A stretch of 9,634 nucleotides of DNA from Kiritimatiellia bacterium (lineage in GTDB: Bacteria > Verrucomicrobiota > Kiritimatiellia > RFP12 > UBA1067). The DNA is taken from assembly GCA_017959645.1 (NCBI GenBank), contig JAGDAE010000088.1, positions 1-9,634 of the forward strand, written 5' to 3'. This document shows positions 1-5,118 of this stretch, piece by piece (positions within the stretch are counted from its first letter, which is position 1; every line of letters begins with the position of its first letter). A program made the position numbers and the translations under genes. The notes under the pieces were generated by a model, which was not told where the DNA came from, searched no databases, and saw only the letters and a program-made list of their open reading frames with translations.

Positions 1-302
1 AGCCCGAACGCGCGCGGCCCGACCGCGAAACTCAAATGCGGCAGCTTCTTGAAGATATCCGCCCCGAGACGCTTGACGGCGCATCCCATCATGCCGGCGA
101 TCTTCCCGGCGGCGATCAGGTTGCCGGCTTTGCCGAGCGCCTTTTCCTCCGCCTTTTGGCGCACGGTACAGCTGTTGACGATTACCAGTTCCGCATCATC
201 CTCGCCGGTCTTCTCGTGTCCGGCGGCGATCATCAGCGCCTCCACCGCTTCGGAGTCGCGCACGTTCATCTGGCACCCATAGGTCCGAATCGCGAATTTC
301 AT
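1..302 (-). CDS. miaB: MiaB, tRNA 2-methylthio-N6-dimethylallyladenosine synthase, N-terminal 100 codons (cut by window edge)
   Basis: MiaB is a radical-SAM methylthiotransferase that adds a methylthio group to N6-(isopentenyl)adenosine at position 37 of tRNAs reading UNN codons. Only the N-terminal UPF0004 domain is present; the radical-SAM and TRAM domains lie beyond the left edge. The three cysteines that hold the auxiliary [4Fe-4S] cluster are visible: C10 in TYGCQMN, C45 in NSCTVR and C74 in GMMGCA. The sequence TYGCQMNVRDSE at residues 7-18 is the form typical of MiaB; RimO and MtaB share the domain but usually differ there. The ATG at 302-300 overlaps the TGA of the methyltransferase gene as ATGA, so translation is probably coupled. 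The Shine-Dalgarno match before it is weak (AAGAG). Family is certain; MiaB rather than a sister subfamily is likely but rests on one third of the protein. Confidence 0.88.
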   Translation of the reverse strand, partial: MKFAIRTYGCQMNVRDSEAVEALMIAAGHEKTGEDDAELVIVNSCTVRQKAEEKALGKAGNLIAAGKIAGMMGCAVKRLGADIFKKLPHLSFAVGPRAFG

Positions 303-1414
303 CGTCTCTTCAGCGAAACCAGAGTCTCGAATCTGGCGGTTCTCGGGAACATATTGAACATCTCGACCTTCTCGACGTCGTAGGCGAGGCAGATCGTACG
401 CAGATCGCGGATCAGCGTCGCCGGGTCGCAGGACGCGTAGAATATCCGCGGCGCTCCGGAGCCGGCGAGAAATTTCGGCACGTTCGGTTCAAGTCCGCCG
501 CGCGGAGGGTCGACAATCACGCAGGTTTTCCCGCCAACCGGGATCTTGCGGAGACTTCTGCCGACCTGTTCGGCGAAGAACCATCCGTCGATTCCGGCGG
601 CGGCGGCGTTCCTCTTGGCGGATTCAACCGCCTGCCGTCCCGATTCGACACCGATCAGCTTGCGCGGCCTCAGACATATCCCGAAGACTCCGACGCCGCA
701 GTAGAGATCGATCACGGTGGGCGCTTCGTCGCGAATCTTCCCGTATCCGTCTCGCACGGCGGCCACCAGCGCGTCGCCGACTTGCGGATTCACCTGATAG
801 AATCCGCCGGCCGGAACCTCGAACTGCGTTCCGAGCGTGGTTTCCCTGAGCGTCAGCCCGGCGGGCGCGTCGCCGACCCACCATTTCACGCCGTTCTTCG
901 CGGTCCAGCGCACCGTCACGCAGCCCTTGCGCTCGACGTCGCGGCGTATCTGCGCCGGCCCTTGGGTAAGCAAGGCCAAAACGCCGTTTCTGACCTCCGG
1001 CAATTTGGCGTCGATTTCTCCGGTCGCGAGCGGGTCGTGCTCGATGTCGACGATTACGTGGTCCGGCTCCCTGCGGTAGCCGATCGCCCATCTGCCGCCC
1101 TGTTTCGCGAAATGGTAGACGACTTTGTTGCGGTAGCCGCCTTCGCCGCCGGCCGGCGAAACTCCGATTCCGCCGGTTACGGCGATGCGCGCGCGCATGA
1201 AAAACTCCGCCAGCTGGTCACGCTTCATTCGCGTCTCCGCCGTCTGCGAGACGTTGGCGTAGACCATGCCGGGAATCGGCGGCTCGCCTTCGCCTGTCCT
1301 GTCTTCGCTGGCGTCAGCGACCTCGACCAGACGGGCGCGCACGAAATTCTTGTGCTCTTCGAAAATCTCGGCCTTCACGTTTTCACCGGCGAACGCGCCG
1401 GCGACGAACACCAC
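299..1414 (-). CDS. RlmD/TrmA-family RNA (uracil-5-)-methyltransferase, main readable part, separated from its own N-terminus by an in-frame TGA
   Basis: This family methylates C5 of a uracil in 23S rRNA or tRNA using S-adenosylmethionine. Counting from the GTG at 1414, the motifs in order are: YANVSQTAETRMKRDQL at 52-68, where RlmD enzymes carry their substrate-binding entry; GGFYQVNPQVGD at 203-214; SAM motif I VIDLYCGVGVFG at 234-245; VDPPRGGL at 301-308; the catalytic Cys329 in YASCDPATL; and the general-base Glu363 in FPRTARFETLVSL near the C-terminus. The chain ends where the family normally ends. The gene's evident original start is the ATG at 1486-1484, which has a strong Shine-Dalgarno and an ATGA overlap with nfo, but a TGA at 1420-1418 interrupts that frame after 22 codons. 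Two GTG codons (1414, 1411) follow the stop almost at once and could permit reinitiation, giving a protein without the first strands of its TRAM domain. The CPGC-like iron-sulfur motif of many relatives reads IPGM here. Which base it modifies cannot be decided from sequence, so no symbol is given. Confidence 0.85.
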   Translation of the reverse strand: MVFVAGAFAGENVKAEIFEEHKNFVRARLVEVADASEDRTGEGEPPIPGMVYANVSQTAETRMKRDQLAEFFMRARIAVTGGIGVSPAGGEGGYRNKVVYHFAKQGGRWAIGYRREPDHVIVDIEHDPLATGEIDAKLPEVRNGVLALLTQGPAQIRRDVERKGCVTVRWTAKNGVKWWVGDAPAGLTLRETTLGTQFEVPAGGFYQVNPQVGDALVAAVRDGYGKIRDEAPTVIDLYCGVGVFGICLRPRKLIGVESGRQAVESAKRNAAAAGIDGWFFAEQVGRSLRKIPVGGKTCVIVDPPRGGLEPNVPKFLAGSGAPRIFYASCDPATLIRDLRTICLAYDVEKVEMFNMFPRTARFETLVSLKRR

Positions 1415-1486
1415 CCGTCAGTCGCCGAGCCGCCCGAGCCCGTCGCCGCCGTACACGTTCTTGGCGATATATACCGTAGACGTCAT
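1415..1486 (-). pseudogene. Detached 5' end of the RNA uracil methyltransferase gene, closed by a premature TGA at 1418-1420
   Basis: From the ATG at 1486 the frame encodes 22 residues ending YGGDGLGRLGD, then TGA (1420-1418), then RVVFVAGAFAGE, which is the start of the main part in the same frame. Known TRAM-domain starts of this family read GGDGLGR...DGRVVFVPGALPGE, so the TGA sits exactly where a glycine is expected; a single G-to-T change from GGA would produce it. The start is well supported: the ATG overlaps the nfo stop as ATGA, and AGGGGAG lies 7 bases upstream (1494-1500). A nonsense mutation, a base-calling error, or a rare readthrough or recoding site are the options. General UGA-to-glycine recoding is unlikely because nearly every other gene here ends at TGA in the expected place. 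Confidence 0.8.
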
Positions 1487-2322
1487 GGATTCTCTCCCCT
1501 CAGCGATCTTACCAGCGCGATCTCCTCCTTGTAGCCCTGCAGATCGCACGGCGTCTCGAGATAGAACGGAAGATCGCGAAGCAGCGGATGGTTGACGATG
1601 CGCGAAAGCGCCTCCAGCCCGATGCGGCCCTTGCCGAGTTTGGCGTGGCGGTCTTTGCGCGAGCCGAGGGGGTTCAGCGAGTCGTTGAGATGGACCGCCT
1701 TCAGCCTCTCAAGTCCAACGACGGAATCGAACTCCTCCAGAACCCCGTCGAGATCGTTCGCGATATCGAATCCTCCGTCCCAGACGTGACAGGTGTCGAG
1801 ACATACTCCAAGCGGCATTTCGACGCAATCGACGATCGCCTTGAGCTCTTCGAATCTTCCGCCGACCTCGCTGCCCTTCCCCGCCATCGTCTCGAGCAGA
1901 ACCGTCGTCGCCGGAGCGAACCCGAGATTGCCGGCGATGCGGTTCAACATATCCGCAATAAGCGTTATCCCCGCCTCGATCCCCTGCCCGACATGGCTGC
2001 CCGGATGGAAATTGTACATTGCGCCCGGAGTCGCCTCGAGCCGCTTCAGATCGTCGAACATCGTCGCTTCGGCGAACTCCCTTACGCGCGATTCGGCGCC
2101 AGCTGCGTTAAGAGTGTACGGCGCGTGCGCGAGAATCGGTCCGATTCCGCGTTCTGCGGCATACGATTCAAACTCCCCGACATCGAGCATGTCGAGCGGC
2201 TTGGCCGCCCCGCCGCGCGGATTGCGGGTGAAGAACTGGAACACGTTCGCGCCGATCGAAACGGCCGTCTGGCCCATAGCCAGATAGCCGCCAGACGAAC
2301 TCAAATGACATCCGATTTTCAT
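1483..2322 (-). CDS. nfo: Endonuclease IV (AP endonuclease, family 2)
   Basis: Endonuclease IV cuts the DNA backbone 5' to abasic sites and removes blocked 3' ends during base-excision repair, using three zinc ions in a TIM barrel. The 279-residue length matches the family. All expected metal ligands are visible: H66 (AHAPY), H106 (NFHPGSH), E144 (LETMAGKGSE), D176 and H179 (LDTCHVW), H211 (VHLNDS), D224 and H226 (KDRHAKLG) and E256 (YLETP). The family signatures GVCLDTCHVWDGG and HLNDSLNPLGSRKDRH are intact. The start MKIGCHLSSSGGY is the normal N-terminus of the family, so the longer upstream open frame is not coding. No Shine-Dalgarno precedes the ATG, and a perfect extended -10 element ends only 9 bases before it, suggesting a leaderless or near-leaderless mRNA. 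The gene ends in TGA overlapping the ATG of the methyltransferase gene. It appears to be the first gene of the left-hand transcription unit. Confidence 0.96.
   Translation of the reverse strand: MKIGCHLSSSGGYLAMGQTAVSIGANVFQFFTRNPRGGAAKPLDMLDVGEFESYAAERGIGPILAHAPYTLNAAGAESRVREFAEATMFDDLKRLEATPGAMYNFHPGSHVGQGIEAGITLIADMLNRIAGNLGFAPATTVLLETMAGKGSEVGGRFEELKAIVDCVEMPLGVCLDTCHVWDGGFDIANDLDGVLEEFDSVVGLERLKAVHLNDSLNPLGSRKDRHAKLGKGRIGLEALSRIVNHPLLRDLPFYLETPCDLQGYKEEIALVRSLRGENP
1492..1500 (-). promoter_or_regulatory. Strong ribosome binding site that fixes the original methyltransferase start at 1486
   Basis: On the minus strand the sequence reads AGGGGAGAGAATCCATG. The GGAG core at 1494-1497 stands 7 bases before the ATG at 1486. 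It lies inside the last codons of nfo. It is among the best Shine-Dalgarno sequences in the window and shows that translation was meant to begin upstream of the premature TGA rather than at the GTG at 1414. Confidence 0.7.
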
Positions 2323-2331
2323 ACTTCGCGT

Positions 2332-2340
2332 ATTATACCA
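2332..2340 (-). promoter_or_regulatory. Extended -10 promoter (TGGTATAAT) for nfo and the genes after it
   Basis: The minus strand reads TGGTATAAT, a full match to the bacterial extended -10 consensus TGnTATAAT (hexamer at 2332-2337, TG at 2339-2340). No convincing -35 box is present about 17 bases upstream, which is common when an extended -10 is used. A start point 6-8 bases downstream would fall at roughly 2324-2327, leaving only 2-5 bases before the nfo ATG. It sits in the only real intergenic gap of the window, just after the GC hairpin that follows murA. Confidence 0.65.
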
Positions 2341-2348
2341 TATTTTCC

Positions 2349-2379
2349 CCTTGTGCGCGGCGGGCGGCGGCGCGCAAGG
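2349..2379 (-). terminator. GC-rich hairpin after murA, possible but non-canonical terminator
   Basis: Five bases after the murA stop, the arms CCTTG/CAAGG (2375-2379 and 2349-2353) pair, followed after one mismatch by GCGC/GCGC, around a C/G-rich loop of about 11 bases. The stem is stable but is followed by GGGAAAATATGG and not by a T-run, so it is not a standard intrinsic terminator in either direction. It may slow or end transcription from the murA side, protect a 3' end, or separate that unit from the nfo promoter. Confidence 0.35.
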
Positions 2380-2384
2380 AAGTT

Positions 2385-3668
2385 TCACGACCGGCGTATG
2401 TTGGCGCCGAGAGCGGCCATTTCGCGCTCGATCGCGACATATCCACGGTCGATCGTCTCCGCGCCGCAAATCGTCGTTTCGCCCTTCGCGACCAGCGCCG
2501 CCAGCACGATCGCGATGCCGGCGCGGATGTCCGGCGAAGTGAATCTGCCGCCGTACAGCTGGCTCGGGCCGGTGACGACGACACGATGCGGATCGCACTG
2601 CACGATCTTCGCCCCCATCTGGCGCAGATTGTCCACGAAATACAGCCGCGACTCGAACATCTTCTCGAAGAAGAGGCACGTCCCGCGCGTCTGGGTCGCC
2701 AGAACGATCAGAATCGACATGAGATCAGACGGAAACGCCGGCCAGGTGCCGTCCGCGAGCGACGGTATCGCATCGCCCAAATCGTATTTCATCTTGAGAC
2801 GGCGCTTCGGGACGTAGCGCAATATCCCCTCTTTCGCGTCAATCGTCCACGACACCCCGAACCGCGAAAATGCGCTTTCGAGGATCTCGAACGGTTCCGG
2901 ATCGATTCCCGAAAGCTCCAGCTCGCCGCCGGTGATCGCCGCCGCCGCGATATAGCTGCCCGCTTCGATGTAGTCGCATCCGATCCGCGTCTCGCAGCCG
3001 TGCAGCGACTCAACGCCCTCGATCTCTATGCGGTTGGTGCCGGCGCCGGAGATTTTCGCGCCCATCGAATTGAGCATCCGCGCGAGATCGCGGATGTGCG
3101 GTTCGCACGCGGCGTTGTAGATCACCGTACTGCCCTTCGCGACCACCGACGCCATGAGGATGTTCTCGGTGGCGGTCACGCTCGCCTCGTCGAGCAGAAT
3201 CTTCGCGCCTTTCAGCTCGCCGCTGAAGCGCAGCGTCTTTCTGCCGGCTACCGCCTTCGCACCCAGGGCGCGGAAGCCGGCGAAATGCGTATCGAGTCGG
3301 CGATGGCCGATCTGGTCGCCGCCGGGCGGCGGCAGCGACGCGCGCCCGACCCGCGCGAGCAGAGGGCCGGCGAAAAGAAAGCTTGTGCGGATTTTCGCCG
3401 CGAGCGCGGAGTCGATTCTGGCGCTGCGTATCTTTGGAGCGGATATGACCGCCTTGCCGGCCTCGCGGTCGAGCTCCACTTCGGCGCCGAACCCTTTCGC
3501 CGCCTCCAGCATCGAGGCGACATCGGCGATGTCGGGCAGATTCTCAAGCACGACCGGCTCCGGAGAGAGCAGTGCGGCGGCGATCATCGGCAAGGCGGCG
3601 TTCTTGTTGCCGCTTACGCGATGCCTGCCCGAGATCGGCTTGCCGCCGTGTACGACCAGACAGGACAT
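2385..3668 (-). CDS. murA: UDP-N-acetylglucosamine 1-carboxyvinyltransferase (MurA), Asp-type active site
   Basis: MurA transfers enolpyruvate from PEP to UDP-N-acetylglucosamine, the first committed cytoplasmic step of peptidoglycan synthesis. The protein is 427 residues, close to the usual 417-430. Substrate-binding K22 and N23 lie in SGNKNAALP. R123, D315 (AFPSDL), R382 (PDIRAG) and R408 (ETIDRGY) sit at the positions equivalent to E. coli R120, D305, R371 and R397. The mobile-loop cysteine equivalent to E. coli C115 is Asp118 (PPPGGDQIGHRRLDTH). Cys-to-Asp enzymes are known from Mycobacterium and Chlamydia and are active but insensitive to fosfomycin, which alkylates the Cys; resistance here is inference. 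The start chosen is the ATG at 3668, one base after the stop of the potassium regulator; an upstream ATG at 3713 would overlap that gene by 15 codons and adds unconserved sequence. There is no Shine-Dalgarno before 3668, so reinitiation after the upstream stop is likely. A MurA-like paralog cannot be excluded. Confidence 0.93.
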   Translation of the reverse strand: MSCLVVHGGKPISGRHRVSGNKNAALPMIAAALLSPEPVVLENLPDIADVASMLEAAKGFGAEVELDREAGKAVISAPKIRSARIDSALAAKIRTSFLFAGPLLARVGRASLPPPGGDQIGHRRLDTHFAGFRALGAKAVAGRKTLRFSGELKGAKILLDEASVTATENILMASVVAKGSTVIYNAACEPHIRDLARMLNSMGAKISGAGTNRIEIEGVESLHGCETRIGCDYIEAGSYIAAAAITGGELELSGIDPEPFEILESAFSRFGVSWTIDAKEGILRYVPKRRLKMKYDLGDAIPSLADGTWPAFPSDLMSILIVLATQTRGTCLFFEKMFESRLYFVDNLRQMGAKIVQCDPHRVVVTGPSQLYGGRFTSPDIRAGIAIVLAALVAKGETTICGAETIDRGYVAIEREMAALGANIRRS

Positions 3669-3669
3669 A

Positions 3670-4326
3670 TCAGGAAAGATCGTCGATTTTCTTGGTTTCG
3701 CCGAAGACAACAAGCCGGTCCTCCGCCGCCAGCACGTCGGACGGCTGGGGCACGAACACCTTGCGGTCCGTGCGCGATCCGCCTGCGAGACGGCGCACGC
3801 AAAGCACCGTAAGCCCGGTCTTCTTGCGCACGTCCGATTCGGCGAGAGACTTGCCGGCTGCGAATTCGGGAACGTCGATTTCGGCTATCGAATACCCCTC
3901 GGCGACTTCGAGGAAGTCCACCACGTCGTGGTTGGCGATCGCCTTGGCGAGACGGTTGGCGCTGTCGCGGTCGGGATAGACGACCGAATCGGCGCCGATC
4001 TTGCGCAGTATCTTGCCGTGCAGCTCGCTCGACGCCTTGGCGACGATGTCCTGTATCCCGAGCTCCTTGCAGTTGGCCGTCGCCATCATCGACGCTTCGA
4101 TGTTCGACCCGATCGCGACGACGACCACGTCGCATTCGCCGAACCCGGCCTCTTCCAGCACGTGGCGCTGCGTCGCGTCGCCCTGCACCGCGTTCGCGTA
4201 TTCGCTCGCCAGCTGCATCGCCGGGCGGTTCCTGTCCAGGAGGAGGACCTCCGCCCCCGCGTTCGCGAGCGACTCAGCGAGACTCATGCCGAATCTGCCG
4301 GCACCGATTATGCCTATCCTTTTCAT
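3670..4326 (-). CDS. KtrA/TrkA-type RCK-domain regulator of potassium uptake
   Basis: These cytoplasmic proteins form rings under a KtrB/TrkH-type membrane channel and gate potassium uptake in response to bound nucleotide (ATP/ADP or NAD(H)). The 218-residue chain has one RCK_N domain, with the Rossmann loop GAGRFG at 8-13 and the acidic D31 at the end of the second strand (LLLDRNR). The QGDAT segment (48-52) and the YPDRDSANRLA segment (117-127) are typical of the family, and an RCK_C domain follows from about 140 to 215. One RCK pair fits KtrA; classical TrkA has two. The ATG at 4326-4324 overlaps the upstream ATPase stop as ATGA, with GGAG at 4335-4338, 8 bases upstream. The expected membrane partner is not in this window, so it must be encoded elsewhere if the protein works as usual. 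murA follows after one base. Confidence 0.9.
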   Translation of the reverse strand: MKRIGIIGAGRFGMSLAESLANAGAEVLLLDRNRPAMQLASEYANAVQGDATQRHVLEEAGFGECDVVVVAIGSNIEASMMATANCKELGIQDIVAKASSELHGKILRKIGADSVVYPDRDSANRLAKAIANHDVVDFLEVAEGYSIAEIDVPEFAAGKSLAESDVRKKTGLTVLCVRRLAGGSRTDRKVFVPQPSDVLAAEDRLVVFGETKKIDDLS

Positions 4327-5117
4327 GTCTTCATCTCCATTTTCCGCGCCTCCGCAATCAGCTTTCGCGAATACGGATCGCGCGGATTTGCGAAAAACCC
4401 CTCCGCGCTGGACGAAAACTCCACCAGCCGCCCTTCTTTCATTACGGCGATTTTTGTCGCCATCTGCGAAATCACGCCGAGATCGTGCGAGATCAGCATA
4501 ACCCCCGAGCTTGCGCTGCGCAGAGATTTCATCAGCCGCAGTATCTGCGCCTGCACCGTCACGTCGAGTGCTGTCGTCGGCTCGTCGGCGATCACGAGAT
4601 CGGGCCCGAGCATCATCCCCATCGCGATCATCACCCGCTGCTGCATTCCGCCCGAAAGCTCGTGCGGATACGCCTTCGCCGCCCTTTCCGGATCGCGAAT
4701 CCCCACCCTGCCCAGCCATTCGAGCGCCAGGTCCAGCGCCGCGCGGCGCGAAACGTCCTCGTGGAGCAGCACCGTCTCCACGAGCTGGTCGGCGATCCGT
4801 CTGAGCGGAGAAAGCGATCCCATCGGATCCTGAAACACCACCCCGACGCGCTTGCCGCGTATGGACCGCAGTCTCCAGGCCGGAAGCGAGAGCGTGTCCT
4901 CCCCGTCGAGAAGGATACGTCCCGACGGATAGGACGCTGGCGGCGAAGGCAGCAGCCGCACGACGCTCATCGCGACCGAACTTTTCCCGGAACCGGATTC
5001 GCCGACGATCCCGAGAACCTCGCCGCGGTCGAGCGAGAGCGAGACGTTCTTCACCGCCTCCACCTCGCCTTCGCCGGTCGCGAAAGACACCGAAAGATCG
5101 TCTATCTCGAGCAACAC
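4323..5117 (-). CDS. OppD/DppD-like ABC transporter ATP-binding protein
   Basis: This is the nucleotide-binding subunit of a peptide/nickel-type (OppD/DppD) ABC importer, powering uptake at the inner membrane. Motifs are complete: Walker A GESGSGKS at 39-46, Q-loop VFQDPMGSL at 94-102, signature LSGGMQQR at 154-161, Walker B LVIADEP at 174-180 with catalytic E179, D-loop TALD at 182-185, and H211 in the switch. The order and wording (FQDPMGSL, LSGGMQQRVMIAM, ADEPTTALDVTVQAQIL) are those of the OppD subfamily. At 264 residues it is shorter than typical OppD (about 320-330): it stops soon after RDPYSRKL, so the C-terminal cysteine-bearing extension is absent. The start is GTG at 5117, one base after the TAG of the glycosidase gene, with GGAG at 5124-5127, 6 bases upstream. 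No permease, binding protein or OppF partner is visible next to it. Substrate unknown; uptake of oligosaccharides released by the neighbouring enzyme is possible but unsupported. Confidence 0.9.
   Translation of the reverse strand: MLLEIDDLSVSFATGEGEVEAVKNVSLSLDRGEVLGIVGESGSGKSSVAMSVVRLLPSPPASYPSGRILLDGEDTLSLPAWRLRSIRGKRVGVVFQDPMGSLSPLRRIADQLVETVLLHEDVSRRAALDLALEWLGRVGIRDPERAAKAYPHELSGGMQQRVMIAMGMMLGPDLVIADEPTTALDVTVQAQILRLMKSLRSASSGVMLISHDLGVISQMATKIAVMKEGRLVEFSSSAEGFFANPRDPYSRKLIAEARKMEMKT
4335..4338 (-). promoter_or_regulatory. Ribosome binding site of the potassium-uptake regulator
   Basis: GGAG stands 8 bases before the ATG at 4326 and lies within the last codons of the ABC ATPase gene. 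It supports that start and independent initiation on top of ATGA coupling. Confidence 0.5.
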
Positions 5118-5118
5118 G

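Noticed and set aside
1142..1160. Perfect GC inverted repeat TTCGCC...GGCGAA inside the methyltransferase gene
   Set aside because: It falls in codons for a Gly/Ala/Glu-rich loop (SPAGGEGG). In GC-rich coding DNA such short palindromes arise often, and there is no T-run or other signal.
1418..1420. Genome-wide recoding of UGA as glycine (as in Gracilibacteria/SR1)
   Set aside because: Seven of the eight genes whose ends are visible stop at TGA at the expected family end point, and four of these form ATGA overlaps. With UGA as glycine they would run on into unrelated sequence.
2323..2679. Longer start for nfo, extending upstream into the end of murA
   Set aside because: The extra residues are Arg-rich, cross the hairpin and promoter, and overlap murA; the family begins at MKIGCHLS.
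1588..2817. Long plus-strand open frame opposite nfo and murA
   Set aside because: It is an antisense shadow caused by high GC and biased codon use; the minus strand carries complete, motif-bearing nfo and murA, and the plus-strand translation has no recognisable motif.
3154..4833. 559-codon plus-strand open frame
   Set aside because: It lies opposite murA, the RCK regulator and the ABC ATPase, all with intact catalytic or binding motifs. The product is Arg/Ala-rich shadow sequence.
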